Source of the DNA: a virus
Strand: one strand, 5' to 3'
Virus record (IMG/VR): IMGVR_UViG_3300042564_002195
Location: 1 to 26,824 of that record
Length of the DNA stretch: 26,824 nt
The first letter of the stretch is position 1. Each line of letters begins with the position of its first letter. The position numbers and the translations under genes are program-made. Shown here one piece after another: positions 16,932 through 25,687 of this stretch. The notes below the pieces were generated by a model that saw only the letters and a program-made list of their open reading frames with translations, ran no database searches and was not told where the DNA came from.

Positions 16932-19900
16932 TTACCTTAATCCTTTCTCTCTATTGTGGGAGTTAACCCCCTCAGCAATAGATGGGAGCATTCTATAAAT
17001 TTCCGATTTTGTTTGACGACTAATATCGCCTGTAATATTTACATTGACTACTTGTTGATTTTGATTAGACATTGCAGAAGCAACTCTAGCTTGTTGAGCC
17101 TCATTTAGGATAACCTCACCTGCGTGAGCAAGCACTGGAGTAGCACTGCCCATGTTGCCAGGAATAACACCACCAGCAGCAAATCCAGGCAGGAAACTAA
17201 AGAGAGAGCTAAAACCAGAGAATCCTTTACTAAAGAAATCTCCAATACCACTTCCAAAGCCTTTTAGTTTATCTGCAAATCCACCTAGTAAGCCATTTTT
17301 ATCACCTATTAGACCTTCAAGTCCTTGAGTAATTTTTACATACATTGGTTTAGCCTCAGATGAACCTAATTCTCCAAACATACTTGTACCTAGCATCTTA
17401 CCTAAACCGTTAGTGATATCCTTAAATAGGAAGTCATTTAATTGACCTGCAAAAGCATCTGTAACAGTACTAGTAATGGAATTTAAAAAAGTTTTTCCTA
17501 TATCCTTTTCACCAGTAATAGTATTCTTAATAAGGTCCTTACTGGCTCCAAGTAATGAAGAACTAATTTGTTTTCTACGATCATCTTGTGTGCTAATACC
17601 TTGACCAATTTTTTGAACTAATGTTAATTGTTTTTCTAGTAATGCTAGCTTATCTAAATCAAGGCTATTACCTTCTAACTTTAGATCATTTATATCCTTG
17701 TTAAGTTCTGCTATTTTTGCACTTGCTGCTTGAGCCAATCCAAATTCTTTTGGATCTAATTTTCTCAACAAATCAGTGGGTAGTCCGGTATTGGCACTTA
17801 TTTGAGAAGCTAAATCACCAAAGGTTTCAGGTCTAGCCTTAAATTTGTCTAGACTATTAGTAATTGCTTTAATACTAGCTCTTGCTTCATTTATTCGTTT
17901 TAGGCTTTCTTCTGAAAGTGGATCAACGCCTTTTTCAAGATCAGCTAACCTTTTCTCTTCTGTACCTAAATCAATAAGTAATTGTTTTACTGTACGTGAA
18001 TCTTTTCCAAATCTAGCAATATCAATAATTTTGAAATCATATTTAGACTTCTTTATAATATTGGGTAGCTCGCCATTGACAAGAATATCAGCACGATTTC
18101 TTAATGCCTCGACTGCTTTAAAGTTTTCTCTTAAAGCTTTTTCATCTAAGATCTTAAAGGTATCTCCCTCTGTAATAACTAATTTCTTACGAGCTTCGTC
18201 TAATTCATTAAGTTTAATTCTGATATCTTCAAATTGATTTAGATCACCCTCTTTAAAACCTTGGAAGAATTCTTGACCAACAGTAACACCTGTACGGCTA
18301 GCTAAAGATTCTATCTTAGTAATCAAATTACGATCTAAAACAGCGTTTCTCTTTTTGCTTAATGCCTCAATCTGTTTATCAAAAGCAGTTATTACCTCGA
18401 CATCAAGGGTTTTCAAACCTGCAGGATCATTAGTTCTGGTTAATAAGTACTCATTTTTCTTATCATCTATCTCTTTGATTTGTTTGCTTAATTCTTGTGC
18501 ACTAAGTATATCTTTAACATCAAAGCCAGACTTAAATAAAGCACCAATATCAATTTTAGAATCGCCTTTTGAGAGACTTTCTGCAAATAACTCAAGAACA
18601 TTTTTGCCTTTATCACGCATAATTTTAGCGTATTCAGCGTCTGTTCCAACAATCCTATCTGAGATTTCTTTAGCTTGATTTGGATTTGCAGGTAGTCCAC
18701 TTGCATCTCTTGCTAAATTCTTGAGTAAGCTTTTATCTTTAAAGCTTTGAGCTAATAACTCTATTACTCGTTTAGATTCAGTTGGAGAAAGCATCAAGGA
18801 CTTCATCAGATCAACTGAAAGGTTTGTCTTACCTATTTGGAAAGCAAAGTTTTCAAAGAAATCTCTATTCTGGAATTCGTCTTGAATTACCTTCTTAAGT
18901 TGAATAGCTTGACGTGCAGCATTTTGTTTTGCACTAGCAGAGGCCTCTGGGTCGATACTAATTGCATCTAGTTCTTCTAGCCTTTTCTTAAAGCCCTCTA
19001 ATCTCTTAACTCCTCTTGAACCAAAGCTATCAATTAATTCCCTACTAAGATTTACACCCAATGAAGATAAAGCTCCAGATAAGCCTTCATTACCAGCTAA
19101 CTTTGCAATCTCAGCATTAAAATCTCTAGTAGCATCTCGAGAAGCCTTAAATGCTTCGGCTAACTTATTAACATCATTACCAGCAAGGGAAATATTGCGT
19201 CTAGCCTCATCCATTTTGTTCTTTAACGCAAATAGTCTATCCCCAAAACCTTTGATAGAAGATAAGCTAGCAAATTTGAATAGTTGCTCAACATTAATAT
19301 TTGTACCAGCACGTTTAAATAGATCTTCTAGTCTTAGTTTTAATGAGCCAGCAATTTTAGATTCTTCTACTGTAAACTTAACATTTTCAAGTTTAGCATC
19401 AATTTGAACCTGAATAGCTAATGCTTCTTCACTGCCTTTGGCTTTTTCTTTTAACTGCTTGAATAAATCTTCTAACTCTTTAACTAATTCAACAACCTGA
19501 GCAGGGTCATTAAAACCAAATAGATCTTTCAATTCGACTTTAATCCCAGCGCCTGGTTGGAATTTTTCTAAATTAGAAAGAGCTTTCTGAGCCTCAGTTA
19601 AAGAAGTTTGATACTTATCAACAGCAGCACGTTCTTCGGCTAACTTCTTAAATTCAGAGGTTAACTTATTAACTTGTTTTCTAGCAAGTTCTAGCTCTAA
19701 TTCTGCTCTTGGAAATCCGCCAAATAATCTAGTAAATATTCCACTGAAACCGTTTAAGTCATCAATGGCACTATTTAGACGATTAAATGCCGTTACTGAC
19801 ATTTGAATTTCTTCTGGCTTTAAATATTTATCGATTTCTTTAAATATTTCTACATTAGACCCTACTTCAGAGTTCAATGTTCTAGAACGAGCATCATTAA

Positions 19901-22900
19901 ATAATGTGTACTTATCTAAGAATTGTTCGAATGGCAATACAAAGTTTTCTACCGAGAATCCAGAGAAAAATGGAACTTTACGTTCTAAGTCTTTATTTAA
20001 GAAGACATATAAAGACTCAGCTTGAGTTTGAGCACCCTTCATAGCGGCACCAAGATCGTCTATGCTACTATTAAAGGCATACTTCTCTGCCTTCTTATCA
20101 AAGAGATCTCTTAACTTTTGTAGGTCAGCCGTTGTTTCTGTTGTTACTGAACCAAGCTCTTCTTCCTCTTCTTTAGCACGTTTAATTACTTCGGATAATC
20201 TTGTACCTAAACTTTGTAAAGACTTCGATTGCCCCTCTGTAAGTTTGCTGTAGTTAATACCACTAATCTTACCTGAGAAATCTAATGCTTGCCCACCTAG
20301 TTCCGATCTTGGTAGTAACGCTTCTAGTTGTTTCTGACCAGAAGGCTTTAAACGGAATAGCTTTGAGATCTTTTCAATTACATCATCAAGCTTAGTCGTA
20401 AAGCTATTACCCTCACCAAACAACCATACTGCAATAGCACCAATACTTAATGAAGCTACAATTGCAACAATACCAGCAACAGATGTAGCTACTAGTATAA
20501 TACCTTTGATTACAAAGGCAACTGCTGCAAGAATTCCGCCAAATACTGCGCCTAGTATTCCGCCTAGGAAAAGTATACCATTTATTAGTACTTTTAATCC
20601 TGCGGCAAACTTAACGAAGAAATTAACCCATCCACCTGTTAGTAACTGTAGTGTACTAGCAAGTAACCCCATACCAATACCAAGGCCATTAAGACCAGTA
20701 CCTACCGCCTTAAGAGCGGTTAAACCTGCACCACCTAAAATTCCAAATGCGGATACGACATTCTTTAATGCTCCACCAAAGAAAGCCCAACCTGCTGGAG
20801 GTAGTAATAAGGCGTATATGCCATATTCACCAACAAAAGAAAGTACAGAGTTTACAATACTAGAACTGGCAGAAGCAGTCTCGGCCTGAGCCGCATTTGC
20901 AGCACTTGTAAACAAGGCAAAGGCGGATAACAATGCGCCTACGACAAGTCCCTTTTTACCCTTAAATAGCTTACCTAATAAGCCCTCAGAGCCAGCCATC
21001 CCTTCCACATCTACGTTCATCTTATCAAGTACTTTCTTGATATTTTCAGTATAGACCTTTGCTCTTTCAGCAGGATCTACGCCTTCTTTTCCTAACATAG
21101 AGGTATCTAAGAAACTCTTATTTTTACCTAAGTCCTTAAATTTATCTGTAGCTTTAGTGATATTGTCTTTAACTTTATCAGCTACTCCACTAACCTTTTC
21201 GGCTACACTTTTTCTTACTGCATCTCCATCTTCTTTTCCGAATAAGAAATCAGTAATACTAATTTTACCCTTAGTGTAATTTTCTCTGTTCTCACCACTG
21301 TTAATATTACCAAGAACTTTTCCAACAAGGTCTTTTACTTTATTAATTTTTCCAGCTATCTCACCAGCCTTAACTTCACCAAACAAGTTAGTAAACAATT
21401 TTGTTTTAGACAGTGTAGCGGCTGCGGCTAGAGATTGAGTAATGAAAAATCGGAATACAGAAGTAATCGCATCCTTAACAAGTTTACCTGCAACATCCTC
21501 ACCAAGAATGGCGAGTGTAATTAGTGGAATACCACCAGCTAATGCAACGGCTAAATTAACTTGTTCTGAAAATCCAGAGAAGATTAATGCAATACCTGCG
21601 ACCAAATATTTAAAGTTAGCACCTAATAAAGCCTGGCCTACCAAACCACCTTTATCTTTTGATCCACCAGACAAACCTGTAATAAATGTTAAGAATCCAG
21701 TAACAAATTCTTTGACTACTGCTACCTTGCTCAAGATAGTGGCAATACCACCACCTACCAAGATAGTACCTAAAATACCAGAATCTCCTACACTTAGTAA
21801 TGAGAAGAAGCTTGAAATTGCTTGACCGATTATTCCAAATTGATCTAAGAATGCCTTACCAAAGGCATCTGCAAAGGTAACTAGTTCACCCAGTAGTTTA
21901 GGTATAGATAATAGTGCTTCTCTTAAATAGAATCCAATAATAGAACCTGCGGTTTCTCCAACCTCTTTAAATACATTAGCGTCAAAAGCTTCGTATAAAG
22001 CCTCTGCAATGCGAGGCACTAAAGCTAATTTAACAAGCGTTCCTGCGGCAGAGAAGAATGTAGCGAATGTGGCTGGTGCAACCAATGCAAGTACTGCGGC
22101 TAATACGGCTACGTCAGCAATGTTCTTGAACACTAAACCTAACTCTCTTAGAGGTAGACTTGCTACAATATCTTTAACATCAATCTTTTCTATTTTAAGT
22201 TTGATATTTGCAACAGTATCCTTGACTCTTTCTTTGATACTACTACCAATACTGCTCTTAGCAATCACTTCTTTAGTGTCTATACCTTTTGCGGTAACTT
22301 TACTAAATAATTCTCTTGTGGAGTTTGCGATATTGTTAAAGGAAGCTTTAACTCTCTTTGCAAACAATTCTATTTTAGCAGTACCTTCTACATAAAGCTT
22401 GTCTGCCCATAATAATACGCCATCAACTAGATCTGGCCAATATGAACGACCTACTACTTTGTCATAAATATCAAAGAAATAGGCTTTAATATTTTCAGCA
22501 AATTTACGAATAAAATCGTCAACTTTGCTTAGTCGGGTAAATATACTATCCTCAATCCTCTCACTCATGTATAGCATATAAGCTACAACGGCAAGAGCTG
22601 TTTCGATGATTACGAATCTTAACTCTGCAAATGCAGTAGAGAATCCATACAATGCTCCAGCGGCTACATCTAAACCTAATAAATTAGAGACCAATAGTTT
22701 TAGTCCAGTTACACCTCTAACTTGAATGATACTAAATGTTTCTAGTAAACTGGGATTTATTCCAAGTAAGCTTCGAGTTAAGTAAACTAGGTTAGTAGCA
22801 AACTCTGCGATGTAAGTAAGCGCAAGTAAGACAGCAGGTACAAAGAATCTTTGAACAGTGTAACTTAGAATTTGTAGTGACTGTCTACCTAATTCAATAA

Positions 22901-24263
22901 ATCGATCAAAACGAATATTAGAGAATTCGATAAGTGGGTTGCTAGCAATACCTATTGCGGCACCAAATGATTTTAGTGATGCTACACCTCTGTATAATGG
23001 TGTTACAAAGTTATCTCTGAAACCAACAGAGAATGCCAAGAATCCAAATACATTATTAGGGTCTAAACCCTCTGCAAGTTTATTAATATTCCTAGTTAGT
23101 TCTATTACTGATTTTGAATCAAAAATATCACCAATAGTTCTAGAGGTTCTGGTGTCTCCAAATAAAGTAAATAGACCTAGTGCTTCTACTAAACCTAATA
23201 CTTCTTTCCTTGCTCCGAATACGGACTCGTAAAAGGCCAAGAAAGAAATTCTTAGTCTATCAAAGAAAAAGGAATTTGCCAGTACTGTTAATGGTGCTGT
23301 AAATGTACGGATAACAGGTACAATAGCGCTAATATTTTTACCAACGGCAACAATTAAGTTTGCAAAGGCAGATGCTACTAGTTTTGCATCTCTGATTGTT
23401 TCACTAAACCTAGAACTCAGTATCGTAAAATAAACATCTGCAACTTCAGCGAGGTTAGTGATGATTATAGATACTCTATTTATATTTGAGCCAAGTAGCT
23501 GGGAAAGACCACTTGACTTTGAAATCTCGGACAATAATAAATTGATTGAGTCTTTTAGTCTAACAGTCGATTGCTCAAATGTTGGAGCTAACATAGCAAA
23601 CTCACTATTGAGTTTCTCTGTCTGACTTAGCAATGCTTTAAAGACTACATCAGTAGTAAGTCTACCTTCTTCAGCAAGCTTTCTTAATTCTCCAATAGAA
23701 GAACCAATACCATCAGCAATAGCTCTTGCAATTCTAGGTGTTTGTTCTAGTACTGAGTTTAATTCTTCACCACGTAATTGACCTGAAGAAAGGCCTTGCC
23801 CCAACTGAATTAAGGCGGCTCTTGCAGACTCTCCAGCGGTACCAGAGATAGTAACAGCTTTCTGTACGTTTTCAGTAGCCTGTAAAAGTTGTTTAGTAGA
23901 AGTGTTAGTTCCCTTTAGCGCAGATCCAAACTTAGTAAATACTTCAACAGTGCCTTGCAATGAACCCCTTGTCTTTACAGATAGGGCTAATAGCTCTGAC
24001 TGAACAACTATTAGTTCTTTTGTTCTGCCAACAACTAAAGCAATTCTATTCTCTAGGTTTGTAAAACTATCTGAGGCTCTTGTAATGGCATTAACTGCAC
24101 CAAATGCAGCAAAGGCAGCTGTAACAGTACCTGCTAAACTGGCTAACGTCTTTGTAGCAGAGGTTGTTGTCTTTTCTATTCTACCAACCGATGCTGAAAG
24201 TCTTTCTAAATCTCTTTGTGCTTGCGACGAGTCAGACGTGACTTTCAATGCGATATCTGACAT
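16932..24263 (-). CDS. Tape measure protein (2443 aa)
   Basis: The protein sets tail length and is ejected with DNA. Residues ~60-240 are the conserved tape measure domain: LALSVKTRGSLQGTVEVFTK, QLGQGLSSGQLRGEELNSVL, TPRIARAIADGIG and LRKLAEEGRLTTDVVFKAL are textbook for lambda-type tape measures. Hydrophobic segments lie near residues 700-760 and 890-930, with a dense cluster at ~1100-1285 (LLASTLQLL, GILGAVFGGILAAVAFVI, VAGIVAIVASLSIGAIAVWL). A long charged, helical, coiled-coil-rich part covers ~1330-2250. The C-terminus has the family's Gly-rich end with TPVLAHAGEVILNEAQQARV. At ~1.5 A per residue the predicted tail is about 360 nm if uncut. The start follows AAGGAGATATT, a strong site set against a terminator hairpin. 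Confidence 0.96.
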   Translation of the reverse strand: MSDIALKVTSDSSQAQRDLERLSASVGRIEKTTTSATKTLASLAGTVTAAFAAFGAVNAITRASDSFTNLENRIALVVGRTKELIVVQSELLALSVKTRGSLQGTVEVFTKFGSALKGTNTSTKQLLQATENVQKAVTISGTAGESARAALIQLGQGLSSGQLRGEELNSVLEQTPRIARAIADGIGSSIGELRKLAEEGRLTTDVVFKALLSQTEKLNSEFAMLAPTFEQSTVRLKDSINLLLSEISKSSGLSQLLGSNINRVSIIITNLAEVADVYFTILSSRFSETIRDAKLVASAFANLIVAVGKNISAIVPVIRTFTAPLTVLANSFFFDRLRISFLAFYESVFGARKEVLGLVEALGLFTLFGDTRTSRTIGDIFDSKSVIELTRNINKLAEGLDPNNVFGFLAFSVGFRDNFVTPLYRGVASLKSFGAAIGIASNPLIEFSNIRFDRFIELGRQSLQILSYTVQRFFVPAVLLALTYIAEFATNLVYLTRSLLGINPSLLETFSIIQVRGVTGLKLLVSNLLGLDVAAGALYGFSTAFAELRFVIIETALAVVAYMLYMSERIEDSIFTRLSKVDDFIRKFAENIKAYFFDIYDKVVGRSYWPDLVDGVLLWADKLYVEGTAKIELFAKRVKASFNNIANSTRELFSKVTAKGIDTKEVIAKSSIGSSIKERVKDTVANIKLKIEKIDVKDIVASLPLRELGLVFKNIADVAVLAAVLALVAPATFATFFSAAGTLVKLALVPRIAEALYEAFDANVFKEVGETAGSIIGFYLREALLSIPKLLGELVTFADAFGKAFLDQFGIIGQAISSFFSLLSVGDSGILGTILVGGGIATILSKVAVVKEFVTGFLTFITGLSGGSKDKGGLVGQALLGANFKYLVAGIALIFSGFSEQVNLAVALAGGIPLITLAILGEDVAGKLVKDAITSVFRFFITQSLAAAATLSKTKLFTNLFGEVKAGEIAGKINKVKDLVGKVLGNINSGENRENYTKGKISITDFLFGKEDGDAVRKSVAEKVSGVADKVKDNITKATDKFKDLGKNKSFLDTSMLGKEGVDPAERAKVYTENIKKVLDKMNVDVEGMAGSEGLLGKLFKGKKGLVVGALLSAFALFTSAANAAQAETASASSSIVNSVLSFVGEYGIYALLLPPAGWAFFGGALKNVVSAFGILGGAGLTALKAVGTGLNGLGIGMGLLASTLQLLTGGWVNFFVKFAAGLKVLINGILFLGGILGAVFGGILAAVAFVIKGIILVATSVAGIVAIVASLSIGAIAVWLFGEGNSFTTKLDDVIEKISKLFRLKPSGQKQLEALLPRSELGGQALDFSGKISGINYSKLTEGQSKSLQSLGTRLSEVIKRAKEEEEELGSVTTETTADLQKLRDLFDKKAEKYAFNSSIDDLGAAMKGAQTQAESLYVFLNKDLERKVPFFSGFSVENFVLPFEQFLDKYTLFNDARSRTLNSEVGSNVEIFKEIDKYLKPEEIQMSVTAFNRLNSAIDDLNGFSGIFTRLFGGFPRAELELELARKQVNKLTSEFKKLAEERAAVDKYQTSLTEAQKALSNLEKFQPGAGIKVELKDLFGFNDPAQVVELVKELEDLFKQLKEKAKGSEEALAIQVQIDAKLENVKFTVEESKIAGSLKLRLEDLFKRAGTNINVEQLFKFASLSSIKGFGDRLFALKNKMDEARRNISLAGNDVNKLAEAFKASRDATRDFNAEIAKLAGNEGLSGALSSLGVNLSRELIDSFGSRGVKRLEGFKKRLEELDAISIDPEASASAKQNAARQAIQLKKVIQDEFQNRDFFENFAFQIGKTNLSVDLMKSLMLSPTESKRVIELLAQSFKDKSLLKNLARDASGLPANPNQAKEISDRIVGTDAEYAKIMRDKGKNVLELFAESLSKGDSKIDIGALFKSGFDVKDILSAQELSKQIKEIDDKKNEYLLTRTNDPAGLKTLDVEVITAFDKQIEALSKKRNAVLDRNLITKIESLASRTGVTVGQEFFQGFKEGDLNQFEDIRIKLNELDEARKKLVITEGDTFKILDEKALRENFKAVEALRNRADILVNGELPNIIKKSKYDFKIIDIARFGKDSRTVKQLLIDLGTEEKRLADLEKGVDPLSEESLKRINEARASIKAITNSLDKFKARPETFGDLASQISANTGLPTDLLRKLDPKEFGLAQAASAKIAELNKDINDLKLEGNSLDLDKLALLEKQLTLVQKIGQGISTQDDRRKQISSSLLGASKDLIKNTITGEKDIGKTFLNSITSTVTDAFAGQLNDFLFKDITNGLGKMLGTSMFGELGSSEAKPMYVKITQGLEGLIGDKNGLLGGFADKLKGFGSGIGDFFSKGFSGFSSLFSFLPGFAAGGVIPGNMGSATPVLAHAGEVILNEAQQARVASAMSNQNQQVVNVNITGDISRQTKSEIYRMLPSIAEGVNSHNREKGLR

Positions 24264-24274
24264 AATATCTCCTT

Positions 24275-24324
24275 AAAAAAATGCCCTCAGATATATCACG
24301 AATTGTGTGATGCATCAAAGGGCA
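24275..24324 (-). terminator. Intrinsic terminator abutting the tape measure binding site
   Basis: On the minus strand TGCCCT (24324-24319) pairs with AGGGCA (24287-24282), and inside it ATCAC pairs with GTGAT around a 7-nt loop. Seven T residues follow (24281-24275), then AAGGAG, the tape measure ribosome binding site. Stem plus T-run is a classic Rho-independent terminator, placed within one transcription unit between the gp10-like gene and the tape measure gene. Confidence 0.8.
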
Positions 24325-24329
24325 AAAAA

Positions 24330-24692
24330 TTATACTATAGTGGGTTCGAATCCACTTTTCATTAGTGTTTGTTCAATAAAGAATGGAGGTGCTTGTTTAG
24401 ACCATCCTGCGTTTAGGTATGTAATATATTCTGCATCATTGCTTACTACATGCCTTGTTTCAGTTAGACTAACAAGAAATTTATTCTTGAAAGAAAATGA
24501 TACTTTAAAAGAATTTTCCTTGTAGTTTTTCCATCTACTCGCAGCATAACCTGTATCTTTAGGTGTAACTCTCTTTAATTCTTCAACAGCAGTATCAACT
24601 GCTTCTTCAATAATAGAGTCTACACTTTGTTCTAAAGCATTGGAGAGCTTATTATTAAGTTGTTTACTTATTTCTAATTTAAGTTTTATCAA
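24330..24692 (-). CDS. HK97 gp10-like tail completion/neck protein (120 aa, TTG start)
   Basis: The protein shows the HK97-gp10_like pattern: an amphipathic N-terminal helix (ISKQLNNKLSNALEQSVDSI), VEELKRVTPKDTGYAASRWK, strands KVSFSFKNKFLVSLT, then YITYLNAGWSKQAPPFFIEQ, the conserved 'Y..yLn.GwS.QAP' end. The family acts in head-tail joining or tail completion, usually encoded before the tube gene; here it lies after the chaperones. An ATG at 24731 would overlap the upstream gene by 53 nt and has no good site. The TTG at 24692, eight or so bases after GGGAGGT, gives MIKLKLEISKQ and a 14-nt overlap, so I prefer it. The protein stops 5 nt before the terminator hairpin. Confidence 0.83.
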   Translation of the reverse strand: MIKLKLEISKQLNNKLSNALEQSVDSIIEEAVDTAVEELKRVTPKDTGYAASRWKNYKENSFKVSFSFKNKFLVSLTETRHVVSNDAEYITYLNAGWSKQAPPFFIEQTLMKSGFEPTIV

Positions 24693-25017
24693 CTTCCACC
24701 TCCCAATCCACTTTATTGTTAATCGCTGCACTCTTTAATCTGGCTAACAAACCTGAGTTTACTATCGAGGAAGATAGTTTATCATCTCTTTCATTAGAGG
24801 CACTTTTAATTGCCGCAATCGAAGAGAATAGCTTTTCAGGTTTTTCTTTGACACCTTGTGCCTGTAATAACATATAGGTTCTTTGATCCTCTTGCCAACC
24901 AGGAGGACGTTGCCTAAAATATTCGAACCAACCTAGTAGTTCCTCATAGGGCATTTCTGTAAGGAGTCTATAAACTGGCATATGTAGTTTAAATGCCAAT
25001 TCATAGATCTCAATCAT
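24679..25017 (-). CDS. Tail assembly chaperone T domain (lambda gpT-like, 112 aa from internal ATG)
   Basis: The sequence MPVYRLLTEMPYEELLGWFE followed by RPPGWQEDQRTYMLLQAQG is the signature of lambda gpT-like or DUF4035 chaperones: a short helical protein that binds the tail tube protein. KLFSSIAAI follows, then a charged C-terminus ending WEVEVDKT. In lambda, gpT is made only fused to gpG by a -1 frameshift, and the same arrangement is open here, because this frame continues upstream without a stop to the slippery site. The internal ATG at 25017 has AAGGAA only 2-3 bases before it, poor spacing, so separate initiation is doubtful. Confidence 0.85.
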   Translation of the reverse strand: MIEIYELAFKLHMPVYRLLTEMPYEELLGWFEYFRQRPPGWQEDQRTYMLLQAQGVKEKPEKLFSSIAAIKSASNERDDKLSSSIVNSGLLARLKSAAINNKVDWEVEVDKT

Positions 25018-25328
25018 TTCCTTATCTAATATTACTTGCCCTGAGTCACGTTTCCCAATCCTGAGAACATGAGAACTTCATTAGATAGACGAGATAATTC
25101 GTCAACAGGAAATGCACTAAAATCTTCAGTTGATAATTCATCAGCGCCATCAACGGCACATGAGATTACATACTGTAATAGTTGGATACTTGCATTTTCA
25201 TCTTCTCCAACGGCTTTTGACTTCTCTTGAATCTCCATAACTTGAGAGACAGAAAGTTTCTTAATTGTAACGTCCTCACCCATGAATTTGGTTTTCTTAG
25301 ACATTACTTTTCCAACGAGATGTTTCAT
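24679..25328 (-). CDS. Frameshifted gpG-T tail assembly chaperone fusion (about 216 aa)
   Basis: Predicted product of -1 slippage at 25050-25056. Zero-frame residues 1-93 of gpG end ...GLGN. Base 25050 is then read twice and translation goes on in the -1 frame as RDSGQVILDKE, running straight into MIEIYELAF of the T domain with no stop until 24679. In lambda the GT fusion binds both the tape measure (through G) and tube protein (through T) and is needed in small, fixed proportion to G. The frame geometry here is exactly right, which makes expression of the fusion very likely, but its efficiency cannot be read from sequence. Confidence 0.85.
25032..25328 (-). CDS. Tail assembly chaperone G (lambda gpG-like, 98 aa)
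   Basis: The small helical protein has FMGEDVTIKKLSVSQVMEIQ, then NASIQLLQYVISCAVDGA and FSAFPVDELSRLSNEVLMFSG, matching gpG-like chaperones (first part of the tail chaperone pair). Family knowledge places it on the tape measure before tube assembly; it is absent from the finished tail. The zero-frame protein ends five codons after the slippery site (VTQGK, then TAA). I keep the ATG at 25328, preceded by TAAGGAAAATAAA, over the internal ATG at 25304 (MSKKTKF), whose site TTGGAAAAGTA is weaker. Confidence 0.88.
   Translation of the reverse strand: MKHLVGKVMSKKTKFMGEDVTIKKLSVSQVMEIQEKSKAVGEDENASIQLLQYVISCAVDGADELSTEDFSAFPVDELSRLSNEVLMFSGLGNVTQGK
25050..25056 (-). promoter_or_regulatory. Programmed -1 ribosomal frameshift site G GGA AAC
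   Basis: The heptamer GGGAAAC is in the exact zero-frame register X XXY YYZ (TTG GGA AAC), five codons before the gpG stop. The -1 frame from here is open into gpT. An AGGA lies about 8-11 nt upstream (TCAGGATTGGGAAAC) and could act as an internal Shine-Dalgarno stimulator. Lambda uses GGGAAAG at the same place. Confidence 0.92.
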
Positions 25329-25345
25329 TTTATTTTCCTTACTTT

Positions 25346-25591
25346 TTACTTACTATCACTAAACAAGTGCTTGTTATTTTCTTGGAAGTCATCAAGTACT
25401 TTACGTACTGTATGTAGTACAGATAATGTTTCCATAATCTCTTTACCTACTTGACTATCTTTATCGAAGTCTTGAAATCTTTCAAATGATTTACGAATAC
25501 TAATATCAACACTACGTCTCATATGACGGAATGTAGTTTTCATAACAAATGACTTACTGAATGGTGGTTTATCTTCTTTATTATCAACCAT
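25346..25591 (-). CDS. Unknown small protein between tube protein and gpG (81 aa)
   Basis: I do not recognise this protein. It is charged and probably helical: MVDNKEDKPPFSKSF, a basic segment KTTFRHMRRSVDISIRKSF, an acidic patch QDFDKDSQ, then MXTLXXXXXVRKVLDDFQEN-type amphipathic helix near the C-terminus (residues ~53-72). There is no signal peptide, membrane segment or metal site. The ATG at 25591 follows AAGGATAATT, a good binding site, and hairpin element copy B lies 27 nt upstream of it. The gene ends 17 nt before gpG, so it is probably cotranscribed with the chaperones. Lambda has no gene at this position. An assembly role is possible from context, but a small accessory gene is as likely. 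Confidence 0.72.
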   Translation of the reverse strand: MVDNKEDKPPFSKSFVMKTTFRHMRRSVDISIRKSFERFQDFDKDSQVGKEIMETLSVLHTVRKVLDDFQENNKHLFSDSK

Positions 25592-25617
25592 AATTATCCT
25601 TAAATACTATATAATAC

Positions 25618-25660
25618 TACCTAGGGGAGGCCTCAGATCTCTCTTTAGCGTCCCCTGGTA
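25618..25660 (-). repeat. Hairpin regulatory element, copy B (43 nt)
   Basis: Minus strand: TACCAGGGGA, CGCTAAAGAGAGATC, TGAGGCC, TCCCCTAGGTA, then GTATTATATAGTA. The stem arms and the 15-nt loop core are identical to copy A. Differences are confined to the segment beside the 3' arm. It begins directly after the T-run of the tube-gene terminator and ends 26 nt before the ATG of the 81-residue gene. The tandem of terminator, hairpin and AT-rich box suggests the start of a new transcript or a processing point, which is inference. Confidence 0.8.
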
Positions 25661-25681
25661 AAAAGGGGAAATTAATCCCCT
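25660..25681 (-). terminator. Intrinsic terminator after the tail tube gene
   Basis: On the minus strand AGGGGA-TTAATT-TCCCCT forms a 6-bp stem with a 6-nt loop, followed by a run of T. It lies 6 nt after the tail tube stop codon. It would end or reduce transcription after the highly expressed tube protein, so that the downstream chaperones and tape measure are made in smaller amounts. Confidence 0.85.
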
Positions 25682-25687
25682 AAGCCA

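Noticed and set aside
24693-24731. ATG start of the gp10-like gene at 24731
   Set aside because: No ribosome site, and a 53-nt overlap with the T domain; TTG at 24692 has a strong site.
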